This document shows, one piece after another, positions 18,990 to 28,969 of a stretch of 64,000 nt of DNA. Location: positions 17,199 to 81,198 of the forward strand of contig CAJFOF010000004.1 in the NCBI GenBank assembly GCA_904395885.1. Reading direction: 5' to 3'. Both the position numbers and the translations under genes were made by a program. Each line of letters starts with the position of its first letter. The first letter of the stretch is position 1. Origin of the DNA: an uncultured Lachnospiraceae bacterium (GTDB lineage: Bacteria; Bacillota; Clostridia; Lachnospirales; Lachnospiraceae). The notes below the pieces were generated by a model, which worked only from the letters and a program-made list of their open reading frames with translations, did no database searches and had not been told where the DNA came from.

Positions 18990-21410
18990 TTATGCTCTCA
19001 GTTCAATTCCCATACTGCTCAGACCATTGAGAATCTTATTCATCACGCTGGTAATCTCTTTTTCCTCCAGTGTATGATCTTTAGCCCGGAATGTAATGGA
19101 ATAAGCCATAGATTTAAAACCTTCGGCAATCTGGGAACCTTCATAGATGTCAAACAACTGGCAGCTCTCCAGAATCTTTCCGCTCCTCTGGACTATCATA
19201 TCCTCGATCTGTCCGGCCAAAATCTCTTTCGGAACCACCATACTTAAGTCGCGGGATACTGCCGGGAATTTAGCCAAACCTGTATACTTTCTGTCAAAAG
19301 TGGTCAGCGGGATCAGCGCCGGCATATCTATCACACCGACGTATGCCTTCTCGCCAATTTTGTACTGGTCAGCCACATCCGGGTGAATCTCTCCCAGATA
19401 GCCTACCGTCACGCCCTCATAGATAATATCAGCCTTTCTTCCCGGGTGGAGATAGGGATGATCCGCCTTAGGATCATAGTGAACCCTTCCATTTATGCCT
19501 ACAGCTTCAAAAAACTCTTCAATTACGCCTTTCATCGTAAAGAAGTCGCCTTCGCCGTACATTCCCAGAACCCACTGCATCCGCTCTTGCGGAAGTTCCG
19601 TCAGCGGCAGCGCCTTGGGCAGGTAAATATTGGCCAGCTCATACAGACGGACATCTTTATTTCTGCGGTTATAATTGGTTGAAAGAGAAGTCAGCATACC
19701 ATTGAGAGGCAGAGTTCTCATAACACTGAAGTCCTCTCCCAGAGGGTTAGAAATCACCACGGTCTGGCGCAGCTTAGAATCTTCCGGAATCAGCAAACGG
19801 TCAAAGACCTTGGGACTTTCAAAGGAGTAGGTCATTGCCTGAGAAAAACCACAGAATTCTGCGATCTCTCTTGCCTTTTCTTCAATTCTCAATTTATATG
19901 ACAGCTTTCCTGTCGTAGCTTCCCCGGTCGGAAGGGTAGTGGGAATCTTATCGTAACCGTAGAACCGGGCCACCTCTTCTGCGATATCCGCTTCTCTCTC
20001 CAGATCCTGTCTCCAGGTAGGCGCGATCACCTCCTCGGTTTCCGGATCATATCCGATTTCCAGAGGTTTAAAATAGCTCAGCATGGTTTCTTTTGAAATG
20101 TCGGTACCTAATAACCGGTTGATCTGCTCCGGCCGGAAGGGAATTCTCTTCGGCTCCTTTAATTTGGCACAGATATCAATAACGCCGCCTACTACTTCTC
20201 CGGCTCCCAGTTCCTCAATCAACTGGCAGGCTCTGTTCACCGCTTCTATCGCTGTGTTCGGATCCAGCCCCTTCTCGTATTTTCCGGACGCATCGGTACG
20301 CAGACCGACTCTCTTGGCCGACAAACGGATATTGGTTCCGTCAAAGCAGGCGCATTCAAATACCATCGTCTTGACATCATCGGTAATTTTGGAATTCTCG
20401 CCGCCCATAATGCCAGCGATGCCGACTTCCTTTTCCCCGTCATTGATCATCAGCACATTGTGATCCAGCTTTCTGACCTGGCCATCCAGAGTCTGGAATT
20501 CATCTCCGTCCTGTGCACATTTTACTACGATCTCGTGGCCTGCCAGTAAATCGTAATCGAACGCATGCATCGGCTGGCCGTATTCCTCCATTATATAGTT
20601 GGTAATATCGACAATGTTATTGATAGGACGGATTCCGCTGGCAGCCAGACGCCTCTGCATCCACTCCGGAGACGGCGCCAGTTTAATGTTTTTGACCATT
20701 CTGGCACAATATCTGGGACACAATTCAGGATTTTCCACACGTACTTTTAAGAAATCATGGATATCCTCTCCATTGCCTGTCTCCGTCACTACGGGAGACA
20801 CAAACGGTTTTTTGAAAGTAGCCGCCGCTTCCCTGGCAATCCCGATCACGCTGTAACAGTCTACGCGGTTGGAGGTAATCTCATACTCAAACACTGTGTC
20901 ATGCAGTCCCAGAACTTCCACGGCATCTGCCCCCACTTGGGCATCCTGAGGAAGAATGTAAATTCCGCTTTCCGGGGCATCGGGATACATATCCCTGCTG
21001 GAACCCAGTTCTTCGATGGAACACATCATTCCGCAGGATTCGACCCCTCTCAATTTGCCTTTTTTGATCCCAATTCCCTCTTCCGGAAGAGGACCACCGT
21101 CGTGGCCTCCTGCCACCTTACCGCCATCCAGAACTACAGGAACCTTGTCTCCCTCTTTCACATTCGGCGCTCCTGTTACGATCTGAATCGTTTCTGTTCC
21201 AATGTCAACCTGGCAGACAATCAATTTATCCGCATCGGGATGGCGTTCTATGGTTTTGATCTGTCCTACGACGATCTTCTCCAGATTTTTATCCAGGCGC
21301 TCATAGCCTTCTACTTTCGTTCCCGTAAGAGTCATGGCGTCTGTATATTCCTGTGCCGTTACATCCAAATCCGGAACGTATGCCTTAATCCAAGATAATG
21401 CTGTATTCAT
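18990..21410 (-). CDS. pheT: Phenylalanyl-tRNA synthetase beta subunit
   Basis: Full-length 806-aa PheT: VVGQIKTIERHPDADKLIVCQVDIG, ITNYIMEEYGQPMHAFDYDLL, C-terminal ferredoxin-like anticodon-binding domain. Confidence 0.97.
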   Translation of the reverse strand: MNTALSWIKAYVPDLDVTAQEYTDAMTLTGTKVEGYERLDKNLEKIVVGQIKTIERHPDADKLIVCQVDIGTETIQIVTGAPNVKEGDKVPVVLDGGKVAGGHDGGPLPEEGIGIKKGKLRGVESCGMMCSIEELGSSRDMYPDAPESGIYILPQDAQVGADAVEVLGLHDTVFEYEITSNRVDCYSVIGIAREAAATFKKPFVSPVVTETGNGEDIHDFLKVRVENPELCPRYCARMVKNIKLAPSPEWMQRRLAASGIRPINNIVDITNYIMEEYGQPMHAFDYDLLAGHEIVVKCAQDGDEFQTLDGQVRKLDHNVLMINDGEKEVGIAGIMGGENSKITDDVKTMVFECACFDGTNIRLSAKRVGLRTDASGKYEKGLDPNTAIEAVNRACQLIEELGAGEVVGGVIDICAKLKEPKRIPFRPEQINRLLGTDISKETMLSYFKPLEIGYDPETEEVIAPTWRQDLEREADIAEEVARFYGYDKIPTTLPTGEATTGKLSYKLRIEEKAREIAEFCGFSQAMTYSFESPKVFDRLLIPEDSKLRQTVVISNPLGEDFSVMRTLPLNGMLTSLSTNYNRRNKDVRLYELANIYLPKALPLTELPQERMQWVLGMYGEGDFFTMKGVIEEFFEAVGINGRVHYDPKADHPYLHPGRKADIIYEGVTVGYLGEIHPDVADQYKIGEKAYVGVIDMPALIPLTTFDRKYTGLAKFPAVSRDLSMVVPKEILAGQIEDMIVQRSGKILESCQLFDIYEGSQIAEGFKSMAYSITFRAKDHTLEEKEITSVMNKILNGLSSMGIELRA

Positions 21411-21435
21411 AATTTAATCTCCTTTTCACCCTGCC

Positions 21436-22455
21436 TTAAAACTGCTTTAAGAAGCGAATATCATTTTCATAGAGCAGCCTCATGTCATCGATCTCATATT
21501 TCAGAAGAGCAATTCGCTCCAGACCTATACCGAAGGCAAAGCCCGAATATTCTTCGGGATCAATGTCACACATCTCCAATACCTTTGGATGAACCATACC
21601 ACAACCTAAAATTTCAATCCAGCCGGAGCCTTTGCAGAACCGGCAGCCCTTTCCTCCGCACTTAAAGCAGGAGACGTCAACTTCTGCGCTGGGTTCCGTA
21701 AATGGGAAATGATGAGGACGGAACTTTACTTTTGTCTCAGGGCCAAACAATTCTTTTGCAAATTCCTCCAGAGTTCCTTTTAAATCTGCAAATGTAATGT
21801 TTTTGTCAATTACCAGCCCTTCAATCTGATGGAAGGAAGGCGAATGGGTGGCATCAACCGCGTCAGACCGGAAAACTCTTCCAGGTGCAATAATCCTGAT
21901 CGGCGGCTTTCTTGTCTCCATAACGCGAACCTGTACCGGGGACGTCTGGCTTCTTAAAAGAATCGTATCATTGATGTAGAACGTGTCCTGCTCGTCCCTG
22001 GCAGGATGGCCCTTGGGGATATTCAGCTTTTCAAAATTGTAACGGTCATACTCTACTTCAGGGCCTTCCACCACCTCGTATCCCATGCCCACAAAAATTC
22101 TCTCAAGCTCAGACAAAGCGATGGAATTGGGATGGCTGTGGCCCATTCTGATTTTTTGGGCCGGAAGGGTGACGTCAATCACCTCTTTTTCCATCTGTTC
22201 TTTTCTGGCTTTTTTCATCAAAGCGGTCTTCGTCTCTTCCAGCTTTGTTTCCAGCAATTCCCGAACCTCATTTACCATCTGGCCTACTTTGGGACGATCC
22301 TCGGGTGCCACGTCCTTCATGCTTTTCAGCACGCTGGTCAGTTCACCCTTTTTTCCCAGATAAGCCACACGAATCTCATTGAGTGTGTCCAGGCTGTCGG
22401 CAGCTTCCATTCTGTCCAGCGCTTCCAATTTGATTTTTTCTAACTGCTCTTTCAT
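21436..22455 (-). CDS. pheS: Phenylalanyl-tRNA synthetase alpha subunit
   Basis: MKEQLEKIKLEALDRMEAADSLDTLNEIRVAYLGKKGELTSVLKSM...; TDAVDATHSPSFHQIEGLVID; start at 22455. Confidence 0.97.
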   Translation of the reverse strand: MKEQLEKIKLEALDRMEAADSLDTLNEIRVAYLGKKGELTSVLKSMKDVAPEDRPKVGQMVNEVRELLETKLEETKTALMKKARKEQMEKEVIDVTLPAQKIRMGHSHPNSIALSELERIFVGMGYEVVEGPEVEYDRYNFEKLNIPKGHPARDEQDTFYINDTILLRSQTSPVQVRVMETRKPPIRIIAPGRVFRSDAVDATHSPSFHQIEGLVIDKNITFADLKGTLEEFAKELFGPETKVKFRPHHFPFTEPSAEVDVSCFKCGGKGCRFCKGSGWIEILGCGMVHPKVLEMCDIDPEEYSGFAFGIGLERIALLKYEIDDMRLLYENDIRFLKQF

Positions 22456-22507
22456 ATTGTCTCCTTTACATCGTTTGGTGCATAGCGAACAAAGTTTTCC
22501 TGTGAAA

Positions 22508-22770
22508 CAAAAAACCCCGTCCCTCCAATACTGGAAGGGACGAGGTCTACTCGCGGTACCACCCTGTTTCCTGCTCTGGCAGCAGGCTCTCATCTTATAC
22601 GTAACGTGTACGAAACGTCGCAGCCTATTATGCCTCTTCTCGGCAGTTCAGCCGCGCAGCTCCTGTGGGAAATTCAGCCGGATATTTGAACCTGGGGAAG
22701 TTTTCAGCCGACGGCCTCCCCTCTCTGAAGGAAAATAAGGGCTTACTGTCACATTCATTGCCTTTTCATA
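22508..22770 (-). promoter_or_regulatory. T-box leader upstream of pheST
   Basis: Minus strand AGGGTGGTACCGCG T-box motif followed by GTCCCTTCCAGTATTGGAGGGAC-GGGGTTTTTT terminator; AGAGAG and GGCTGAAAA Stem-I-like elements; candidate UUC specifier in AGGTTCAAAT. Confidence 0.9.
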
Positions 22771-22868
22771 AAACTAGGTAATATTCTAATCATAAAGCCC
22801 GGAAATGTCAAGTCTTTCTGTCAGATTCCTCTGCTCATGCGCCCCAAAAAAGCTGTTCATCCGGCTTA

Positions 22869-24608
22869 TCAGCTCCTGCTTTCCCGGTTCCGGTAAATAA
22901 AGTCAGGTATCACATCTCCCCATTTTTCAATGTCGATGATATCTTTGGCAAACTCCGTCACTTCAAGGCTCTTGTTGACTTTATCAATATAGCGGAAAAC
23001 TTCCCAGATCTTTTTCTGTCCCGTAGGAACGACCCGGTTTCCCGCATCCATATCGCAGGTCCAGAGGCCAAATGCACAGGACAACTCCGCCTCCGATATT
23101 GCATCAACCTGACGGCTCATAATAAAAGCGTCGATATAAGGATTGCTGTCTGCAATATAGTAAGCGTAGGCAAAAGCCGCCGCCTGAAGGTCTTCGCACT
23201 CCCCTCTGGTAGCGCTCTGAGAAGTAAAGCCCTGCTCTGACAATATAATGTGGCGAACCTCTCCGTTAGCGTTGAGGAGCTGGCTCTGCTGGAAGTAATC
23301 CGTCAATACCTGCAGATTGCTGAAATTTACGATCGGGGAATCGCTCTGCCAGGAAATCAATCCTGTCTGGTTGTCATCCCAGAATTCCGGCTCCGTCAGA
23401 GGAACCGAATAGGGATGGTACGCCAGCCCCCAATCCATCTGCCCTTTTGCCGTCACCAGCGCATTAAAGGTATCAATTACTTCTTTTGCACCGTATTTGG
23501 TCGTTCCGTTGATTTCATTGTTCCAGTTGTAATCCACAGAGAAGTATACCCGGTCATTGGCATTGGTACTCTTGATCGCTGTGTAAAATACCCGGAAAGC
23601 CCTCTCATACTCCTGCATGTACTGGTTTACATCCATAGGTCCAATGTAATTCCACTGCTGATTATTGATCTCATTTCCAATAATCCAGTTGGAAATCTTT
23701 CCGTAGCTGCCTCCGCTGTACCGCTCTGCCAGGAAAGAGGCCATAGCCTTGATGTCCTCATACCCTGCCTGGGTAGCTGCGTTAAACATATAGTAATTGG
23801 CAGCAGCCGTCTTCTGGGTTCCGGGATAAATCAGATCCGGCGTGCTGTCGCTCCAACTGTTTAAGATAACAGCCGTGACCGTGATTCCTTTTGCCGAAAA
23901 ATCGAAAATCGTTTTATCATAGATTTCAAAGAAATCTTTGCTGAAATGGTAAGTCTTTCCCTCATACTCATAATCAATCCCCGTTCCCAGCATGGCCTGG
24001 AATGGAATGTTTACGATTGTATGCTTAACCCCCAAGGCAAATGCATCGTCCAGCATATCGTGTTCGATCAGCAGCCCCTTTTTGCTCAGCGGCTCGTGGA
24101 ACTCAGCCTGATTGTCTGCAATCTTTTCCGGATTGGTAATATAATGGGGGGCACTGACCGCCACATATTTAGAGCCATCCCAGACAGTCACCACAAATTT
24201 GGAATACAGCCTGCTGTCAGCCGTTCCTGCGTTCAGCGGGAACGTAAATACCATCTCGCTTCCCTTGTCCACAGCCTGGACATAACCTGCCGTTTCCACA
24301 GAATCTTCATAGGGCTTCAGCTCTTTCAGATAAAAATGATTGTCATCGCCGGATATGGTACCCGTATTGACTGCAGTGATCTGCACATTCTGGTCGTCCG
24401 TGATGACGCAGGAAGTAATCTGAACCTGCTCTGTCGCTGCATAGACAGTCCGCATATTCAATAAGCACAGGACAGCGGCCAGAAGTATCCATCCTGCCGT
24501 TTTCCATGTTTTTTTCCAACTCATTGCCACAAATTCTGCCTCCTTATTCTGCTTGCTTTTCCGGTATCTTCCACCCGGATTCTTCTCCATTATACTGATC
24601 TGGCCCAA
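22869..24608 (-). CDS. Secreted DUF5722-like protein (glycoside-hydrolase-type fold)
   Basis: Signal peptide then SKKGLLIEHDMLDDAFALGVKHTIVNIPF..., ISNWIIGNEINNQQWNYIGPMDVNQYMQEYERAFRVFY (NE motif), HIILSEQGFTSQ. Confidence 0.7.
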   Translation of the reverse strand: MGQISIMEKNPGGRYRKSKQNKEAEFVAMSWKKTWKTAGWILLAAVLCLLNMRTVYAATEQVQITSCVITDDQNVQITAVNTGTISGDDNHFYLKELKPYEDSVETAGYVQAVDKGSEMVFTFPLNAGTADSRLYSKFVVTVWDGSKYVAVSAPHYITNPEKIADNQAEFHEPLSKKGLLIEHDMLDDAFALGVKHTIVNIPFQAMLGTGIDYEYEGKTYHFSKDFFEIYDKTIFDFSAKGITVTAVILNSWSDSTPDLIYPGTQKTAAANYYMFNAATQAGYEDIKAMASFLAERYSGGSYGKISNWIIGNEINNQQWNYIGPMDVNQYMQEYERAFRVFYTAIKSTNANDRVYFSVDYNWNNEINGTTKYGAKEVIDTFNALVTAKGQMDWGLAYHPYSVPLTEPEFWDDNQTGLISWQSDSPIVNFSNLQVLTDYFQQSQLLNANGEVRHIILSEQGFTSQSATRGECEDLQAAAFAYAYYIADSNPYIDAFIMSRQVDAISEAELSCAFGLWTCDMDAGNRVVPTGQKKIWEVFRYIDKVNKSLEVTEFAKDIIDIEKWGDVIPDFIYRNRESRS

Positions 24609-24649
24609 AAAAACAAGGTTCTTTCCCCTTACGGTGTCTTACAATTTCC

Positions 24650-26758
24650 TTAACGGTCCACGCTTTCTATGCCAATAATAGCCACGCCATAGAGATGCAG
24701 ACTGCAGGCCACTGTCGCCCTGTAAGAATTCTCGTCTTCTATCTCAATGGTTCCCCGATGGATCCTGTTTCCATATTCGTCCATTATCCAAATTTTCTTT
24801 AGTTCTGATGCGGTCTTTATTTTTAAGGAAATTTCCCTGATCGGATCGGCGCCCAAATTGACAGCGCAGACCAGAATGCAGCTTTCCGCCTTTCTTGCCA
24901 GGAACAGTCCGTATCCCTGGTGTTCTAATGTCACCCATTCCTCCCCGCTCATAGCTTCTATCAGGCTCTTCCAGAGAGAAACCCTTTTTTTCGTAAAAAA
25001 GCCGTCTCCCAATAAGGTATGAGCCGCGTAAGTAAGCACTGCTCTTCCTTTCGGATTTTTATAATATACAAGTCCAGGATAACGCCTGCCGTCAGGGGAT
25101 ATGAGCATCGTCACCCTCCGGGCATCGCCTGTCGGAACCAGTTTTTTCCAGCAATTCCCCGGAATACGGCTTGCCACTTTCACACGGTAAGCCTCCCCTT
25201 TCTCCGTCCATTCTTCACTTGCCGCGACAAACGGAAGGTCTTCTCCTGTGCCAACTCCTGTCAGCGCAGAGAATCCTCTTTCTTCTATGCGTGCAGCCGC
25301 TTCCGAATCCAAAATAAGATCATTGCTGGCCAACAAACGCTTCAGCATACAGTCCGTCAAAAGCGACACGCTGTATCCGTCCAGCGCCACAACAGAACCA
25401 GAAGGAATCGAATCCGCCGTTTTATAATAGCAAGGAACCCCCATAGAGGCGAAAGCAGTTCCCCACAGCCGCTTTGCACCGCATAAATCCGGCCAGTCGC
25501 CGCCCTGTTTTAAAGTAGCCGTCTTTACCCCTTCAGGATTTGTCACAAGTATTACGCCCAACCGCCGCCATTGTTCCAGCCTCATATTTTTCAAACTCGT
25601 CAAGAGCGGATGGCTCTCTTTTAAAAGATCTCCCCATTCTTTTTCCTCCTGAAGATCTACGCCGTACAAATCAAAAATGCTCAGAGTAATGCCCGGACAG
25701 CCCATATATGCCGACAAAATCATCTGCATCCTCGTCGCTGCTATGCTCTTACTCCACACCGTGAATCTGGTATTTTCCAGTTCAGGATAATAGTCAACCT
25801 GCGCTGCAGATGAAGTATCTTCTATAAGCTGATCGAGGTACAGATAGCTATTACAGAATTCCCGCGGGCTGTTCTCCGCATAGGGCCCAAAATGAGGTCT
25901 CAAAAGGATCCTGTTGTCTCCGGAAAGAGCCGGAAGCAGCCGGCTCCACCTGCGCCCCTCTGCTGCGTGTACATCGGGAACGGATGTCATTAACGCCACT
26001 CTGGTCTCCGGCGAAACCTCATGAATCGTCTTTTCTACCCATTCAGCCGTATCGCACATGGCGTCATTCAGATAATCCAGCCAACTTTCCCTCACAGGGT
26101 CGGGAATCCCGGGCTTTAGAACCGCTGCAACAATTTCTTCTCTCGTATAACGGTTTCCGGTCTTCTTCGCAAATCCGTTCAGGTGGTTGTTACAATAACA
26201 CCCAAAATCCAGCGGCGAAGGATTTTCTCCTCCCCGCCACGCCTCAAAAAGCCCTGTCGAATGATTGTGCAGACGAAAATCGTCATCCATCCAGATCACA
26301 TCCGGCCTGGTTTGTGCCCATATTTGCAGTTCCCTGGTCATCACTTCCCGAAACCTCTGCCCCAGCAGGCAGGCACAGCCGTGGGATCGCTGGCCATCGG
26401 CATTGACATACATTTCCCAGCCAAAGTATTCTCTAAAATCCCATCCCCCGTCCCAGGCTCCCCCTAAATTCTGGAAATTAATCTGGTAGGAGATACCCAA
26501 TTTTCTTAGTCTCTGGATCCAGGGCATCATTTCCCCAGCGCTGGCCGCAGCGTGTTCCAATTTATCCGGAAGATAATACCACTCCGGGTGGCAGGCCACA
26601 TAAAACATCACTGCTTCTATTTCTGAAGTGCGGCACAAATCAAGCAGCTCATTGAACCTATCCTCAGTAAAACCGGGTTCAACATCAGGCGCCAGCGGCA
26701 GGTAATAGCGCAAAATATATTGGTAGGGATTTGTAGAATCTGTATGGCTCTTATTCAT
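24650..26758 (-). CDS. Uncharacterised TIM-barrel-type putative glycoside hydrolase
   Basis: FYVACHPEWYYLPD...WIQRLRKLGISYQINFQNLGG...RPDVIWMDDDFRLHNH...GCYCNNHLNGFAKKTG; start MNKSHTD at 26758 with RBS AAGGAGAAGG. Confidence 0.55.
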   Translation of the reverse strand: MNKSHTDSTNPYQYILRYYLPLAPDVEPGFTEDRFNELLDLCRTSEIEAVMFYVACHPEWYYLPDKLEHAAASAGEMMPWIQRLRKLGISYQINFQNLGGAWDGGWDFREYFGWEMYVNADGQRSHGCACLLGQRFREVMTRELQIWAQTRPDVIWMDDDFRLHNHSTGLFEAWRGGENPSPLDFGCYCNNHLNGFAKKTGNRYTREEIVAAVLKPGIPDPVRESWLDYLNDAMCDTAEWVEKTIHEVSPETRVALMTSVPDVHAAEGRRWSRLLPALSGDNRILLRPHFGPYAENSPREFCNSYLYLDQLIEDTSSAAQVDYYPELENTRFTVWSKSIAATRMQMILSAYMGCPGITLSIFDLYGVDLQEEKEWGDLLKESHPLLTSLKNMRLEQWRRLGVILVTNPEGVKTATLKQGGDWPDLCGAKRLWGTAFASMGVPCYYKTADSIPSGSVVALDGYSVSLLTDCMLKRLLASNDLILDSEAAARIEERGFSALTGVGTGEDLPFVAASEEWTEKGEAYRVKVASRIPGNCWKKLVPTGDARRVTMLISPDGRRYPGLVYYKNPKGRAVLTYAAHTLLGDGFFTKKRVSLWKSLIEAMSGEEWVTLEHQGYGLFLARKAESCILVCAVNLGADPIREISLKIKTASELKKIWIMDEYGNRIHRGTIEIEDENSYRATVACSLHLYGVAIIGIESVDR

Positions 26759-26777
26759 TTTCCTTCTCCTTACATCT

Positions 26778-26838
26778 TTGATGTGAAAAGACAACAAAAA
26801 AACCTTGCAGATGACATTCTCTGTCTCTCTGCAAGGTT
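26778..26838 (-). terminator. Intrinsic terminator immediately 3' of tRNA-Ala
   Basis: Minus strand AACCTTGCAG...CTGCAAGGTT followed by TTTTTGTTGTC. Confidence 0.8.
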
Positions 26839-26845
26839 CTATCAG

Positions 26846-26918
26846 TGGAGCATATGGGATTCGAACCCACGGCCTTTTGAATGCCATTCAAACGCGCTCC
26901 CAGCTGCGCCAATGCCCC
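26846..26918 (-). tRNA. tRNA-Ala (anticodon GGC)
   Basis: Minus strand GGGGCAT-TG-GCGCAGCTGGGAGCGC-G-TTTGA-ATGGCAT-TCAAA-AGGCC-GTGGG-TTCGAAT-CCCAT-ATGCTCC-A; all cloverleaf arms pair; CCA not encoded. Confidence 0.95.
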
Positions 26919-27037
26919 TTAAGCGTTCCTATTATATCATAGAAATTTTAAAATAGGAAGCCCTATTTTGAATTTTTTTCATTTCTTTTGAGGGCTTGTA
27001 TCTTTCTCTTCATGGTACAGGCACGAAGGAAAAAACT

Positions 27038-27952
27038 ATGAATAAGATACACTATAAATTCCTATGCAAGCGAGGTTTTTCTATGGCTGAACCTATCTTT
27101 TCCGCTACTCAGTCTGAGGATGTCTACCCGGTAGTTCCCTTGCCAAATCCTGGCGAAGGCGGGCCGATTCCTGATATGGGATTCCCTGCTCCTGATGGCT
27201 CTGGTTCGGATGGAAGCAATATTCCGGTAACCCCCTTACCATCCCCTGAACAGGGCGAACCCATACCGGATGTCATTAATCCTGGAAATGGCGGCGGTAT
27301 TATCGGCTCCATTATAACCGTCATTCCCCGACCCATTATCCCCTGCTATTTCTGCAGCTCTACTCAATACAGCACAGTTCGTTTCCTCAACACAGCATCG
27401 GCCTACAATCCGTTTCTTATCTACATTGGCAACCAGCTTGTGATCAATTCTCTGGCCAGCTCAGAAATCAGCCAGTACGGTCGGGTTTCTGCCGGCAGTC
27501 AGACCATTACGGTAGCCGGACAAAATGGTTATGTGTACATCCAGAAACCTATCACGGTCCATTCCGGCCAGGCTATGACCGTAGCAATTATCGCCACTCC
27601 TTCCGGACTGGATTTAATGGAAATCCCTGACAACGCCTGCAATTCCGGATACAATGTGGGCTGTTTCCGAGCCATCAACCTGTCCGTGACAAATCAGAGC
27701 CTGAATGTCTCTCTGAACAACAATTACGTAAACTTCCAGGGCGTTGCTTACAAACAGATCACCGGAACCGTCTACCTGCCCACCGGAACCTACAATGTTC
27801 AGGTGTACAATAACCCGTCCACTACGGGCAGTCCTCTGGTCACTTCCAGTTTCTACGTCCGATCCAATACGTTCTATACTTTATACCTCTTTAACTGGAA
27901 CCCATCAAAAGACGCGATCCAGACCCTGATTGTTGAAGATTACCAGTCTTAA
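27038..27952 (+). CDS. DUF4397 domain-containing protein with Pro/Gly-rich N-terminal region
   Basis: VRFLNTASAYNPFLIYIGNQLVINSLASSEISQYGRVSAGSQTITV, VYLPTGTYNVQVYNN; N-terminal P(L/S)PxxGxPIPD-type repeats. Confidence 0.7.
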   Translation: MNKIHYKFLCKRGFSMAEPIFSATQSEDVYPVVPLPNPGEGGPIPDMGFPAPDGSGSDGSNIPVTPLPSPEQGEPIPDVINPGNGGGIIGSIITVIPRPIIPCYFCSSTQYSTVRFLNTASAYNPFLIYIGNQLVINSLASSEISQYGRVSAGSQTITVAGQNGYVYIQKPITVHSGQAMTVAIIATPSGLDLMEIPDNACNSGYNVGCFRAINLSVTNQSLNVSLNNNYVNFQGVAYKQITGTVYLPTGTYNVQVYNNPSTTGSPLVTSSFYVRSNTFYTLYLFNWNPSKDAIQTLIVEDYQS

Positions 27953-28062
27953 ACGTCTGCAGCAGCCATTTCGTATTTAGCGGGCGGCCACTGAGCCATA
28001 CGCCTTTGCAGTCGGGCCGGCGCCCTGAGGTGCCGGCCCCTTACAAACAGCAAGCATTCTCT

Positions 28063-28823
28063 TTATTTCAAATAATTTAATCCGAATCCCATTTCATAAT
28101 AATTTCCAACCGTGTCCCGATATGCATATGCCTTTCCATTTTCATCCACCTTCAGCACTTCATCACCTCGCGGCAGTGTAATCGGCATCTTTCCTACCGG
28201 CGAAAACCGTCCGAAGATAACATCCAGCACTGCGGAGACATCGGTATGAAAGCCCGCCGTAAATCCATCGCGGTACGGCTCTGCGTTTCCCACCTCCCAG
28301 GCCAGTGTCACATTGATATTGGCAATCACCTTTCCGCCTCTGGAATAGAGCGCCTGTGCAATGCTGGCAATTCGTTTTACGTTATATAGGGTTGTCTCCC
28401 TATGTGTGGCGGCGGCCGGCTTGGCATAGTAGGCATGATGGAGGAAACACAGCAGTCCACTGCTGCCTGGAATCCTGGGATGTGGTATTTTTCCAGAGAG
28501 CCTTCCGTCTGGTATACGTTCCACTGCCCCATCTGATAATGAAGATCAAAGCCATTTTCTCTGGCGCCCCGCCCGGAAAATGCTTCACAGTCATAGCCAC
28601 ACCTTCTGAGGTCACCCCCTGATCACTCCCCTGATTGCCGCTGCGATTCCCAGAGTACCCGGCCAGGAAGGCGCCAGTCATCAAAAGGCTTGAATTCTCC
28701 GCTGCCATCCAGATCTTTGAAATAAAGTCCGTCCCTCTCGATGATTGCCCGGGATACGGTTCCGATAACAGGCCCATCCGGATTTACAAAATATTTGATA
28801 TTGTCTGACGCTTTCTTTCCCAT
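28063..28823 (-). pseudogene. Degenerate GH3 beta-glucosidase remnant
   Basis: N-terminal YFVNPDGPVIGTVSRAIIERDGLYFKDLDGSGEFKPFDDWRL, internal GVAMTVKHFPGG, and C-terminal ASIAQALYSRGGKVIANINVTLAWEVGNAEPYRDGFTAGFHTDVSAVLDVIFGRFSPVGKMPITLPRG fragments lie in different frames with large deletions. Confidence 0.8.
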
Positions 28824-28867
28824 ATGGCTTCCCTCCTTACTTTCAATGGCATTTTATAAAACAAAAA

Positions 28868-28920
28868 CGCCACAGGCAATCAGAGTTTTTCCGACTGCCC
28901 ATGGCGCTTTTCTGTTTACA
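28868..28920 (-). terminator. rnf operon terminator
   Basis: cgccacaggca...tgcccatggcg hairpin with minus-strand T-run. Confidence 0.55.
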
Positions 28921-28969
28921 GAATACGTTCAATCTGTCCTTATTTCATCTGCAGATTTATTCCATTTCA

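Noticed and set aside
27038-27330. Pro/Gly-rich N-terminus of the DUF4397 protein as a collagen-like repeat
   Set aside because: Repeats are irregular (PLPNPGEGGPIPD, PLPSPEQGEPIPD) and not Gly-X-Y.
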